This document shows positions 24,545 to 36,789 of a stretch of DNA of 64,000 nt, one piece after another. The stretch comes from Albula goreensis (taxonomy: Eukaryota; Chordata; Actinopteri; Albuliformes; Albulidae). The notes beneath the pieces are model-generated. The model saw nothing but the letters and a program-made list of their open reading frames with translations, did no database searches and was not told the DNA's origin. The stretch is from assembly GCA_022829145.1 (NCBI GenBank), contig CM040763.1, positions 6,891,641-6,955,640 of the forward strand, written 5' to 3'. Both the position numbers and the translations under genes were made by a program. Positions within the stretch are counted from its first letter, which is position 1; each line of letters starts with the position of its first letter.

Positions 24545-27500
24545 GTATAGACCAGGTCACAGATGAAATAGGGCTCACAGTTAAAGTGGCTAAATTGGAG
24601 GTAGAGGTTGTAAAGTGGCTATAATTCATCCAAGACTGAGCATAGAAGTGACCCTGACATTCAGCCATGCGTGGCTTTGGCACTGCTCAATACCAGGGCT
24701 GTCTTTGAAGACCTCACGTTTTTAACATCTTTCCACATGCCGGTCTTTCCTGTAAGCAATGTGTGATCACCCTATGCTGTCAAAGATGAAACTGGTACAT
24801 AAGACCCAAAGCAGTTGCAACTGATTAAACTTCATGGATGTATGTGTTCTGGAATGGTTATGTAAACCTGAAACTAGGCTTGACTGTACATTTTATTTTT
24901 GTTATTAATTTTGCTTCCTGTACTCGTTCCCAGAAATTTGATGAGTTAACATTGCCACGGAAAACTGTTTAACCATGTGTTCAAAGCAATGAGATTATGA
25001 AACTATTTTGGCTATGCAAATTATATTGGAAAGAGAGATCGCTACCATAGAGCCTGTTTAATTATAGTTTAGGTTTAATTTTATCATTCCTCGATTTGTG
25101 GGAGTGAGAAAACATGTTCACATATCAGAAAATTCAATGGAAGCAAAGCAAGCTTTATAAAATAAAACAAAACATTGGCTATGTTACAACTTTCTTGCTG
25201 AGGCTGTACGACACTGAACCTACAGCATAATACATTGAAATAAATCAAATCCCAAGTCATTGATTTTTATGAACCTTTGGCAGACTGATCATATGAAATA
25301 TAGTCTGAAGACATGAGTGGTCTAAAATATATTCCAGACATTATCTACCCATTAATCACTAATTGCAGTGTGCTAATAACGGTTTTTGGCATTAGATCTC
25401 ATGGTAATTAGTGGGGGATCAAGACCAGCCTTAAGGTTGGCACGTTGTGGATCGGCTGCAGTGATTACCCTACTTAATATTTTGATTTAGTCATATTTGA
25501 TGTTTGTGTGGCAAAGTAAAAATAATATATATAGTGAAAATCAAGTCATTGTTTTTTCATTGTATCTTGGAAGGTATTTCACTTGTCTTAAAAAACCTGT
25601 TACAATGTGTTTTTCTCCCATCCTGTGACATTTCCCTGTCCAGCTTTTATTCACATAGGATGAAAGTCTAATGGAAGAACACTTTGCTGTCAAGTACAAC
25701 TGTGTTTAGCATTGCACAGCTTTCATTCTTACATGCCATTTTTTGTTATCAGTTTCCGATGAATTTGTTACCAAACAGCTGCTGTGAAACAAACACGTGT
25801 GTCACCTTGGTAAGTAATGCATGCAGAATATTTTTAATAAGAGATTTAATAGGTGTCAGATTCACAGTTGTAAACATTCACCTGGGTAAAGTCACATTTA
25901 AAAAAAAAAGAAAACAGTCTCAGCTTTGGCCATAGGCCCACATTGGGGACTGGAACAGCATATTTCAGAACCAGTCTCGTAACCAGTGTTCCTTTAAAGA
26001 CCTTGCCAAGATCGGGGAGCGAGTCTGTAAATTACTCCTGTTTTATTGCGATCAGAAACTTTAACACTGTTTGTTTTGTGTGTGCTGTCTCTCTCACTCC
26101 ACACCAGAGTGGGACGAAGCCTTTTTCCTGTCCATATCGGGTATTTATATTTGCGAGACACGTTTATAGGCTAATTTTAAAGGAATGGTGATATTCCCGG
26201 GGTTTTCAGCCCTGCTATGAAAGTGTTTTATGCGCCGTTGCTGTCATTACTGTAATGTGGTATGCGCAAATATTCTTCCTTCATGAACAACAGTGGAGAG
26301 TTTTTTCTCCTCGGTCACTGCAATAAAGGACAGCAGAGGACTGCTTGTAACCTTCTTTTTTTAGTGAATGCATCCTAGTTAAAGTTGTCCCTTTGGAATC
26401 TGTCTCGAAAGATGAACTTTATTGACTTAAACTGATATGCTCCTGCAGTGTGAAACGGCTATTTTCCTTTCTTTTGTGAAAGTACAATACTATGTTGCTC
26501 TTTAATGTTCTTTTTTTATTATGGAAGGTGTGTGGAACAAAATGATGGTTGTATTTCTCCATTCAGCAATGTCACAGCAAACATTTCTCTGTGAAATCAA
26601 ATTTCCTGTTGTCAACTCTTCTGTAGCACTCTCAAACTAATGCAACAATTTCACCACCAGCACCTACTAAAAGCACTTAATATATATTTTGTCGACTGAA
26701 ATGGTAACAAGTATGGTCGTTTGTGACACTGACAACTTATTCTTGTATGCACTTTTGTCACTCTTGGATAAACCATCCAGGTGAACGATGACCTGGCACA
26801 GGCATCAAGAGGGTAGGCAATAGAGGTTCCCAAGATCACCCTGTCTCAAGTCACGTCATCACTCACTTTAAACAAATACAAGAACTAATCATATATAGCC
26901 AGTAATAAACAGGTTACTAATGATTAAAATAGTGATATAAGCTGTTTTTGCAGCACCAAAACAAGTGTTGAGGGAGCCATCCTGTTTCGTTCATATAGCC
27001 TTCTCTCTTGATTTCACCATGTGCAGTATCAAAGCGACCGTGTTCGCTAAAGGGCCATGTTCAGTGTGAAATTAGACACTGAGCCGAGAGAGACCCTTTT
27101 CTTTCCACACTGAGGTGAATGCGGATCACATATATGCCAGTGTGTTACAAACCCTGCCCACAGGGGTTGAGGAATATGGAAAACCCAGAGTGACGTTCAA
27201 GCCTCAGAGCTGTCTCTCCATTTTTGCTTGCCTGTTTCCTTTCCTTGCTCCTCCGCGTGTGGCGGTCCGTACCTGGAAATCTCTGCGTTCCCCGCCCATA
27301 CGGCGTGCGTTGGCTCCAGAGCCTTCGCGCCTCTCTGTGGAGCGGCATGTTCTGTCTTCTGTACTCAGCCAGCCCACAGTGCAGGATGTGGGCCCAGTCT
27401 AATTCTGTCTTTGACTGGCAGCGTCCCACCGATTCGCAGCCAAGAAACCTGCACGGTCCCGAACACAAAGGCAGATAACGTGCAGCGTCGATGTTCAGAT

Positions 27501-27652
27501 CCAATCAGGAGGTGTTACCTGACTGCTTTATCACACAGTAGGTTGAGAGGCATGTGCCATTGCCTGTAAATGTTAAATTTATAATTATTTTTTTCCATTT
27601 TATTGAGCTGTGACCGAACTGGAGTGGGTCACTGGTGTGCTGTCCAGTTTGT

Positions 27653-27954
27653 ACTGTTCTCACTGGCCAGTTTCTCATTGTTTTTCACTGTTCTCACTGG
27701 CCCGTTTCTCACAGTTTTTCACTGTTCTCACTGGCCCGTTTCTCACAGTTTTTCACTGTTCTCACTGGCCCGTTTCTCACTATTTTTCACTGTTCTCACT
27801 GGCACGTTTCTCACTGTTTTTTACTGTTCTCACTGGCCCGTTTCTCATGGTATTTCACTGTTCTCACTGGCCAGTTTCTCACTGTTTTTCACTGTTCTCA
27901 CTGGCACATTTCTTACTGTTTTTCACTGTTCTCACTGGCCAGTTTCTCATTGTT
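27653..27954 (+). repeat. 34-bp minisatellite, 9 copies
   Basis: The unit reads actgttctcactggcccg followed by tttctcacagtttttc. Nine copies are counted, with sites of variation at the cccg/ccag/cacg position and in the cacag/cattg/cacta segment. No unit has a stop in any forward frame and 34 is not a multiple of three. All three forward frames therefore stay open for over 100 codons, with no protein-coding meaning. Confidence 0.95.
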
Positions 27955-28469
27955 GGGTTGAGAAAGTGTAACATGGGTGACGTTCACCTTTTTTGATAGT
28001 TTTTTCTGTTAACGGTCTGTAGGAATTGCTGCCTTTGTTGTAGACCTTGCTATCCTGAATAGGTGTGATTAGTTAGTTATGTTGGTCGCATCATGAAAGG
28101 TGGAGAGGTGTACCCCTGCAGGGCTGAACTGCACTGCTTTCTTCAGACTTAAAATGGAGTGTCATTAGTCTGACCTGCTGGGCTGGAAAGACAAAACTTG
28201 TGTCTTAACAGTGGAGTTCCTATGCCACCCACAGTGATACAGAAAAGAGGGAAGGCATATTCAGGATCACAAAGCTACCACTTTTCTATTAACTTCATGG
28301 ATATGATTTTTTCCCAGCTGTTATTAAGTAAAAAAATCTTGAAAATAAACAACATCTCTGTAAGCTGCTCACGCACAAAAGAGCTGGCTCGTTCGGTGAG
28401 AAAAGATCTACCGTTCAAAACCACCAAGGAAATCTTAACTCCTCCAACAAATCACATGCTTCGGCCGTG

Positions 28470-28720
28470 AGCGTACTATGGGTGACCTTGACAACGGCGT
28501 AGTTATTGCCATAATGCGCCACAGTAATTCAATACCCTCCCGACATGGACAGGCATGTACAGTAAGGCGCTTTAATAAGCCCTGGCTCTCTCTCCCTCGC
28601 CCGTTGCTGTGTCTCATGGGATTGGATTGGCCTCCTTCATTTACTGTACTGGCGCTTGTTTGTCTGACACCTCGGCCCCTGAGGATTTAACACGGCTTTG
28701 GTTGAGCTGGTGATATAGGG
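28470..28720. promoter_or_regulatory. Candidate conserved noncoding element
   Basis: Unique, balanced-composition sequence: gtagttattgccataatgcg, gtaattcaataccctcccg, ggcgctttaataagccctgg, ggattggattggcctcc. It has no coding match and no repeat. It is one of the stronger enhancer-like blocks by eye. Confidence 0.42.
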
Positions 28721-29183
28721 TCTGTATTTCCCAGCGGGGAGGAAAATGGAGGAAAAGGTAAGTGGTGAGACACGGGCTCCTTTAATGTGGATATTGCTTC
28801 TTATAGAGCAGGTGGAGGAAGTCAAAGAGGGCAACAGACAAAAGAGGGAGGTTAGGAGGGAGGGCGGCCTGACCAGCTTCTCTTGTCAGACTCATAACTG
28901 GCTTCTCTCTGATGTAGTACAACTCTCCCCATATTTTGTTGCGGGACTTTGACAGTAATCCAGTGGCAGTAGTCTCAGGAAGGTGGGTGTGTTTTCTGTA
29001 ATGTATTTATCCTTAATTTATCTAGCCCTGTTAAGATGATCATCTCATTCCTAAGGTGTAACTGGCCAAGCAAGCAGCATACCAATTCAAATACAAAAGT
29101 GTACTCAAGATACAGTAACATTAGAAAACAATACAGTAGAACATTCATGTTCAAAAATATATAAATTAAATCAAATCCTGCCA

Positions 29184-29330
29184 CTACACTCCAAGCGTTA
29201 CAAGGTTACCCCCTAACAGTTATACTACACTGTAACCTTTGAGCAACAAGCCCAGCTCCTTAACCATTATACTACACTGTAACCTCTAAGCTGCAAGCTC
29301 TGCTGCCCAACCATGATGCCTCACTGTAGC
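29184..29330 (-). repeat. Three tandem 47-bp copies of a SINE tRNA-like head
   Basis: The word tgtaacct recurs at 29231 and 29278, with tgtagc at 29325, giving an exact 47-bp period. On the minus strand two units hold TAGTATAATGG and TAGTATAACTG, both fitting the polymerase III box A consensus TRGYNNARNNG. The third is degenerate. The full word ggttaaggagctgggcttg matches the head of the fish SINE group also seen at 16966. No good box B is seen downstream. Confidence 0.75.
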
Positions 29331-31379
29331 GCAGATGCATAGAGATTGAAACAGCTGCAGTACTTGCATTAGTCCTCCCTCTGAAACGGGCGTAGCTCTG
29401 CACAGAAGGCCAAGGGTCCTTAAGCTGCGTTCGGGGAGCCCCTTTCGACAGCACACGCATGAATTCCCCAAGAATTGGATGTTTTTTTTTCCCGCTTTTC
29501 TCAGCTGCGTTTTCCTTCTCCACACCCGGTCCCTTCTTCATACGCGTTCGCGCACAGGAGACGGATCTGATGGGATCGTTTACTCATCAATTACCTAGGC
29601 TCCCCCGGCACTACCCCACGCCTCCCGAACATCTTGGCACAATCAGGAAACTTGAGAATGTGTAAATGATGCTATACTCTCAGGAAACCTGACTTTTACG
29701 ACTGTTTATTTTTTTTTTGTTCCCTACATATGGCATCTAACAAACACACAAATATGCAAAGATATACGCACACGCACACACACAGTCCATTCTGCGGTCC
29801 TTTCGTTATGATGGCTCATGTTTGTGAGACAGCGTTTATGGGCTCATATTTATGAGCTGTGATGTGTGTTGATGCGCATTGGTGTCCAGGGCGTAACAGC
29901 TAATACAAATCAGGCACTTGCTTCTCCTCTATTCCTGGCATGGCTCTTCAAGTTTAATCCTGAACAGAACTTTCGAAATGTAGAGGTTGCCAGAGAAAGG
30001 TGTTCACAACTCATCAACTGTTGTAAAAATTTTGTGAAAAAAATGTTGAAATTATTTTACATCAGCAAAATACATGCAAATTTTTATGCTTCAAAGGGTA
30101 ATTAAGCCTATCAATTATGGAGCATTACTTTAAGGGAACTGTAGATTAAAAACTTTCATTTGGATAATGTGTTAATGACAGGTCCTACTGATCCAAATTT
30201 CTCTAAATATTCTACCTTTTCATCCATCATTTCTCATTGAATGATTTTCCCACTGCAGTATCCTTGAAGCTGTTCAGAGGTTGGGAGTGAAAATGTCGAT
30301 TTCCTCAGTCTGTTTCGCGGTCCATATAGCAACCTCCATTAATTTAGTACAGTCCATAGCATTCGGATCCGTCCTGTGTAAATGCCAAACATTTGTGTCT
30401 CGGCCAGTCGTGATCACATGGGCAGCGTACGTTGGTTCAATCCAGGGGGAATGAGGTCTGTTTAGGTAACTGAATCTAAAAGGTCATTTCAGGTGAGAGA
30501 AGATTGAAATGATGTCATGCGAAAGAATGCTAAGATAAGTCACGCATTTATTTTACACCGAGCTTTGGTTTGGTTTGCTGATCAGCATCACTGTGTTTCA
30601 CAGGTAAGCCTGCGCACACCTCGTATCGTTCGGCTCTGAGGAGAAGGATGAGCTCATCATTTACCTACACGTCACCAAGAGCTCAACATTAAATAAATCT
30701 TTTGTTTTTCAACAAGTTTTCAGTGTGCATGAGATTACATATTCTGGACATTCTCTCTGTTGGAATGAGGTTTCATTACTCAAATGGGTGGAGCTGCAAT
30801 TAGCTGTCAATCACTCACTTTGAGTTAGCATTTGAGGTGATAGATTGTAGGTGTCTTTACGCTACCTTCAGTTATTAATTCCTGTTGGGACCACTTATTG
30901 TGTAGCCAGGAAAAGTAACTGTGTAACCAGAAATAGGGACAGTATAGTTCTGATAAAGCTCTGCCAAACATCAGTGGACTCAAAGCTCAGCTTGTCTATT
31001 CAATAATCAGCGTGACTTTTTTTGCAGGTTATTCAGTTGTTGCATGGTTATGTTTCTCATTACAGTGTAGTTCTGTAATGGGAAGCTGTGTCCTCAGTTT
31101 TGGGTTATAGAATATGTTACAGTTTTGGGTATGGTGCCATGGTAGAGAAAGAGGTTTATAAAAACAGGTATGATTTGGTAAACACACTGTCACAGTCGGC
31201 CCTTCTGAGTTTCCTCCTCCACTTTCGTTCCCTTGCCTGTGGATTTGCACTGATGCTTGACATGTTTTCCTCTGGTAGTCCTCATCATCGTCTTACGTGT
31301 CACTCCGCATATCTGGGCTAGCGAACACCAAAGAGAAAGGAGATGCTGGTCTCACTCGCTTTTGTTTGTGTTGTGTGTT

Positions 31380-31404
31380 TTCTCTCTCTCTCTCTCTCTC
31401 TCTC
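31380..31404 (+). repeat. (TC)12 microsatellite forming a polypyrimidine tract
   Basis: A pure TC run sits four bases before the exon starting at 31409 and supplies its entire polypyrimidine tract. Confidence 0.95.
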
Positions 31405-31408
31405 GCAG

Positions 31409-31512
31409 CCATTCCTGAATCCAGAGGGAGGTTCGTCATCCGACGTGGTACTTTTAAACCGCTGGAGTGTGAGAAACTATCAAGTGCAGCGGGGAGACAT
31501 TGTGTCTGTTCT
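31409..31512 (+). CDS. immp2l: IMMP2L second coding exon (residues 46-79, RGDIV box)
   Basis: This exon continues the peptidase directly after SMQ with PFLNPEGGSSSDVVLLNRW, then SVRNYQVQRGDIVSV. It has the S26 box B proline and the box C RGDIV strand that shapes the active site. It is 104 bp long, so it ends in phase 2 with the first two bases of codon 80. The acceptor is TCTCGCAG at 31401-31408, preceded by a pure (TC)12 run, and the donor is CT|GTGAGT at 31513. Read-through into the intron meets TGA at once, so the exon cannot extend. The general-base lysine (box D, KRV...GD) and box E should lie in the following exons, which I do not find in this window. The seam with the previous exon (GASMQ|PFLNP) reconstructs the family motif exactly, which makes the pairing firm. 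Confidence 0.95.
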
Positions 31513-32439
31513 GTGAGTATCAAAGGGGTTTTATTTCTTTTAATTGACAGCTTCTTTTTTGTTGAGAGAGCACAGAAGTTGGTAGTGACGGCATTGGGCC
31601 CGTTGTCGCAGGTGGGATCTGTTTCCTGTGTAGGCTCATTCCACACATCAATCTGAAACCCAAGTGGAATGATGTCACTTCCTGTCTGTTGTTCTAAACC
31701 AGTTTCAGTTTGTTTGTTTTTTTAAACAAATACTGTCATATTTTTCCTTTTTTTATTCCACTTTGATTGAGGGAAAAAAGGAGCACTTTTTATATTTTTC
31801 TTCTGGGTTTGGAGTGTGGTTTCATAAAGCAGCACACAAAACAGGCCGTGGGTTTATGCTTTAATTGCCTCAGTACAACATAAAAGCAGGACCTGCTTTC
31901 ATCAGAATAACTGAAGTGCTTAAGATAAAGCTTAAATGCAGCTTATAACTGACATGCTAAGCGGTAATTCTGTGCTTATGAAGCATTTATGTTCTATGCT
32001 TTTATTAAATGTCTTTTGAAGCTATTGTTTCTGTGAAGGTGTTACTGTTGTTGACAATGTATTTAGTGTCAGTCTTCTCCAGTTGAGCAGTGTGCTTTGC
32101 ATTGCTTTTTGGAGGAAAAAAAAAATACATGTGAACTACAGTTCAGGTCTGACCCCTAGGTCAACGGTACCTCTCAGGAAGTGAGACAAAGGGGTTGTTT
32201 ACACCTGCGGAAAGTGAAATAAAGTTTGATGCAAGACACGTCTCATGAAAAGAGGGATTTTTTTGCAGCGTAAATAGATGGATCTATATTTGAGATGATG
32301 TCACCCAACCCACAGCATTAGTGCATGAAGGAACCAACTAACAACAAGAAGGGTTCTGCTTGTCTCAGAAAGGTTTGGCTCTGTCCTCATTTAATACAGA
32401 CGCCACCACCAATGAGCTGTACGCCCCCAAACAATAGTG

Positions 32440-32560
32440 TAAACACAATAGAATATGCAAATTACTCCTGTTGGCCAAGAGGCCAGTTTTTGCTCATGTG
32501 AAGGAACCCTAATTGTGGGCTGGGTGTTGACTCCCCTGCTTCTGCTCGCTGGTAATGAGG
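32440..32560. promoter_or_regulatory. Candidate regulatory block with octamer site
   Basis: Contains a perfect POU octamer ATGCAAAT at 32455-32462, followed by ctcctgttggccaagaggcc (an NFI-type ttggc...gcc arrangement) and ccctaattgtgggc. Unique, non-coding sequence. Confidence 0.38.
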
Positions 32561-32590
32561 TACCGTGTGGCAGGAGATGGCTGGTGCCGG

Positions 32591-32634
32591 CGGGGGCGGG
32601 GGGGTTCCCCTGGCCGGGGAGGGGGATGGGGGGG
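32591..32634 (+). repeat. G-quadruplex-type tract
   Basis: Multiple G runs of four to seven (gggggcgggggggttcccc, then ggccggggagggggatgg and ggggg) could fold as G4. Confidence 0.65.
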
Positions 32635-32749
32635 TCGCTGACACTCTCTGCCATCGAGTAAAAAAAAAAATACGAAAAATAACAAAACAAAAGGGGAAAT
32701 GAGTGTGTGCCTGTTGACACCGTACCGGCATGGCTCCCAGAGGCAGCGC

Positions 32750-32880
32750 GCTGTTACCAAGACACCAATTAGCGCGGCACTTCAGCTGTCAGGCGGCTGG
32801 CCATCAAGCATTCCCTTTGTTTTTGCGCTCTGCAACCGTGGAGCCCCAATACACACGTGCTGATGAGAGATGTCCTTTCC
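32750..32880. promoter_or_regulatory. Candidate conserved noncoding element
   Basis: Unique block with caccaattagcgcggcac, ttcagctgtcaggcggctgg and caatacacacgtgctgatg. Mixed E-box and homeobox words and no coding match. Confidence 0.35.
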
Positions 32881-33395
32881 TCCGCTCTCCCTCTACACTT
32901 TTAGCCAAGCAGTTATTCAGCTGTGTATTCTTTTGTCTTTTGTCATGTATGTTATTTATTTATTTGTATTCTATGAGCCCAGCATGTCTGTTTGCATCAT
33001 TATTGTATGCGCATGAGTGTGAGGTTTCAAATTCCGCTTGGGATGTGCAGTGGGTAATTACCTGTTCAAAGATTTCTGGATCTTCACAGAAAACTGGGAG
33101 GAATTTTTCTGTTTTTGTTTCATTCATAGTCTTAGTTGTTTGTGAAACTATTGCAAAAAGTCATTCCTGTTCACAGAAAGTGTTTTTTTTTCTTCATATC
33201 ATCTTACCCAGTGACTGTCTTTTTTTTTAAAATTTATTTAGTTGCTTGATGCACTCTTGTATACACATACATACAAATAACGAAATGTGCAAACGTACAT
33301 TACACATTCACAAGTGCTGATATGCACACGCATACCCACATAGTGACGTATAGTCACACACAAGCTTAAAACACACTGGCACAAATGGTAGCAAG

Positions 33396-33433
33396 CACAC
33401 ACACACACACACACGCGCACACACACACACACA
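33396..33433. repeat. CA microsatellite
   Basis: (CA)n with one gcgc interruption. Confidence 0.95.
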
Positions 33434-34010
33434 TAAAATACATTAACAAGTGGATAACCAGCCTCTTTGCTACAGTAAAGCCATTTCTAAGTCTTAGAGG
33501 AGTCATTGCTAGCAGCCCTTAGGTGTGTTTCTGCTCAGCAGTGGAGTTTGAGAGGTCGTCCTCTCACACTGCCCAAAGATGGCAGTGTGTCTCTGCAGGG
33601 TCTCTGCCTTAAGGTCACGAGAACAGACCGCTTATCCACTCATACACTATCATTCCTAACAAACTGAGAGGAGAAGTCCTGTAGAATACTAATTCAGCCC
33701 TTTTGTGTGATGTGCGCTCCTGGCGTGAAACCACAACCAGTGATGATTTGGTAAAAGATGAGTGGGGAAATAACGGTGGTATTAAATGGTAAAATATGAA
33801 CAGAATGTGATGGTCAACATAAAGGATCTGTGTTCCTGTTTTTTCTGCCGTTTTTACATGTTTCAGTTAATTCCCTCCCTCTCCACCTCAATCTGACGTG
33901 TGGTGAGTGTGTTAGCGCAAGCATAAAATGGCCACCGTGCTTCACCTAGGTGGATGCCACACCTTACCATTGGTAGTGTTGAATGGGGAGGGTTCCCCAT
34001 TCTCTTTGGG

Positions 34011-34038
34011 TAATAATAATAATAATAATAATAATAAT
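34011..34038. repeat. (TAA)9 microsatellite
   Basis: A perfect trinucleotide run of nine TAA copies. The forward frame reads it as an Asn run, with no coding support. Confidence 0.95.
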
Positions 34039-34169
34039 TGCTTACTCTTGATTGGCTCCAGCAGGGTGCTGATGTCTATCTTAGACTGTAAAGGCACCCC
34101 ACCATCAGGGTAACGCTTTCAGACTTCGGTACTGTGTTCCACAGACACACTCACCTAAGGAAGGCGAGG

Positions 34170-34340
34170 GATTCCCGAGCACGTGCTGCACGTGTGATCA
34201 GGAACCCGTGTTTAGAGCTTCTGAATATTTACATCTCGTTAGGCGTGAGAGCTGTATCAATATTCATGATTTCCCAGCAATCATTTTAGTGACACACGGA
34301 ATGAATCTTTATTGACAGTTGGCTCATGAGGGGACTCTGT
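34170..34340. promoter_or_regulatory. Candidate regulatory block with paired E-boxes
   Basis: Two perfect CACGTG E-boxes at 34180-34185 and 34189-34194, only three bases apart. They are followed by unique sequence with aatattcatgatttccc and gaatctttattgacag. The non-coding character and motif pairing suggest a bHLH-bound element. Confidence 0.38.
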
Positions 34341-36789
34341 AAACTGTGAAGGTTGTCTCTCCTCTGTCTGTGTAGGGGAAAAAATCTTATGCAGTATATC
34401 AATTTCAAATGTGATTCTTGTCTCCCTCAGACTGTAATTCCCTTACATAATTGATATTCATTTTGAAAGCAAATAGTTCAAGGGAATGTATTGGTCCACA
34501 GAGTATCTTATTTCCAGAATACCGCTCATTTCCTGCCTGCACTTGATAAGGGAAAATGATTGTGTTGTTTGTGCATATAGAGATATATGCCCCCTCGTTT
34601 TTTTACCACAGGATGTTTGTCATGCTTTCAGTGTAAGCCATTACAAACCTGATTTATTTTATGTTCTGCTGTGAACATAACTGTTTCTACTGAGCTACCT
34701 TGGCAGCTGATGCCTGAAAACATAATTTGCCTTCTAAGGGAACATTTCACAGCTTTTTAAAGAGGTGTCATGAGAAACGGCAGCTGGAACCGCATGCCCC
34801 AGCTCGGCTGCATTGTTGATTCCAGTGTTTCGCTGTTTAATATGGAAATGGGGTAAGTTGGCCGACCTGCTGGCCTTTCGTAGAGACTGTGGTGGGCTCC
34901 TGCGTCACGCGTATTTTGATGTGTGGCATTACCTGCTACAACCATTTTGGACTAATAATTTGGATGTGCATGTGAATCCAGTAACTTGGAGGTGGGTGGG
35001 GGGGGTTGTTTCTGATCTTTTGGCTTTTCTACTTTGCTTCAGTCTTCAAAACCCGTTGTAGTAGAGTCCCTGTTTTAAAGTGGTCAGAGTAATGGGGCCT
35101 CATTAAGTCTAATAAGCCAGACCATGATCCTGTCTGTTGACATTCTCATTCTGCCTCTGTAAACCGAGATTTTGCTGAAGCTACAATTTAAGTGAACCGG
35201 AACCGAGAGCTCTTGTTTTCCAGATCTTCCTCCTGGTTATTTTCCCCCTCTACTTTTTTATTTATTTATTTTTTTTGGACTTGGAAACGAAGTGGAAGGT
35301 AAGCCGCTGAAACGCTTAGAAGTCAGTGAGCTGACAATCTTTACTCTGCAGAGACGCTTATTTGGGGGAAACGTTGTGCAACGTTCTGAAAGTGGCTGCC
35401 AACGAGAATCTTGTGCTCTGTGACGTTGTTCCGTGAGAGATAAGAACGGGCCCCCCGAAAACTTGGAGGGAAGATGAACATTCAAGCAGGAGAGGAGAAA
35501 AGGTTTGGGTCTGGAAATTCTAAAGTTCCATCCTACCACCCTTCTCTCACCTGAGTTCCTGAGCATAGCCATGTAAAGTCAGTGCTGCTCTTGCTTCTGC
35601 TTCTTCGTTCCACTTAAGAAATGAAACTTCATTTAACCGAAGAGAGGATGAAATGAAATGACTGAACTTTTGTCCATCATCCATATTTTTGTACCATTTA
35701 AAGCATGCAGCAAGAGTTGCCATATTGTATCGATGTGTTCTGAACCGCAAGAATGCAGACATTAAGTTTACATACTATAATCGCTGTATGTGCACTCATG
35801 TATTTGACAGAGCTACATTTTCTTGTTTTATGTGCCCTTTATTTCCAGAAAATCACCAGCCATCAGTAACCTTAGCAACTACCAGTTTCTCATATTATTG
35901 CTGACATTTATCTTGAAGAATGAAATTAGGTTGGTGGGTATTGTGACACTAGCAATGATGTCATAAATGTTCCAAATGTAAGTGAACTGCGTTCCAGCAT
36001 GCTCAGAGGAATGTTCCCTCCGGTATTCTCTGAGGACCGTACTACGGCCTATGGAAGTAGGCTGCACGGAATGCAACTGTGTGCATATCGGAGCAAAGCC
36101 CATGTGCTACCCCTCTTCTCACTGCCAGGTGTGAAGGTAAAAAAGAGGACTTCAGCTCACCCTCCCATGGTGGCGGTCTCGTGTGACGTCTGTTTGAAAG
36201 CACAAGCCAATCGCATCCCCTTTTGTCTGTTGGGCATGTTAAGTGCAACACATCCATGATTGGTATTAAATTGCCTCCATTAAAGATTCTGTAAATTCCT
36301 CTTTCTCGGATGCTAGCTCCCACTCACTGCAATCACACTTCAGATATCCATTTCTGGTTCCATAAGTGCAGGACCACGGCTCGCATTTTTCATACCCTTA
36401 CCATTTTAAAAGCCCTAAACGTAAATACATCTGCATGCTATGGTTTAAACCATGGATGCTTTTCAGTTTGACTGCAAGCTCTTAGCAATTTTATTTATAT
36501 ATTTATTATAAGACATCATATAAATGGTTCAGAAAAAATTTTTTTGAATGACCACAAGAGCTGTCAACGCTAAAATAAAGCAGGTAAATTTAAATGAAAG
36601 CACTGCAGAGAGCTTACTTGACATTTATAATTTCTGTACTTTCCAGCATGCACGTTTCAAACTGGTTCTGAGTAATACCTGTCTGTATATGAGACTAGAG
36701 CCTTATTTTATTGTTGAACGCTGCCAGTTTTACTCCTTGGTTTTACTTCCCCAGGAATGTCACTTACTCCTGTGAGCTTCCATATTGTC

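Larger units (their letters stand above)
19786..31408 (+). other. immp2l: IMMP2L intron between the two coding exons (11,623 bp)
   Basis: The intron is bounded by GT at 19786 and AG at 31407-31408. It begins with a long pyrimidine tract and ends with (TC)12. Inside are candidate regulatory blocks at 21480-21960 and 28470-28720, a long GT microsatellite, a 34-bp minisatellite and SINE fragments. Stretches 20000-20800, 24550-27000 and 29330-31300 show no named feature. No nested gene is recognised. Confidence 0.9.

Noticed and set aside
24261..24683. Long His/Thr or Cys/Val-rich ORFs on both strands
   Set aside because: They are translations of a GT/CA microsatellite.
27603..27996. Three forward ORFs of 108-128 codons
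   Set aside because: They arise from the 34-bp minisatellite, which has no stop in any forward frame.
28478..28690. WPPS word in a forward frame, recalling the C-terminal WPP(E/S)RW of IMMP2L
   Set aside because: The surrounding residues do not match, there are no splice signals, and it lies before the second coding exon, so the order is wrong.
32730..33230. 166-codon forward ORF
   Set aside because: It starts in an enhancer-like block and runs through T-rich intronic DNA. The composition is hydrophobic and Cys/Phe/Ser-rich by chance, with no family resemblance.
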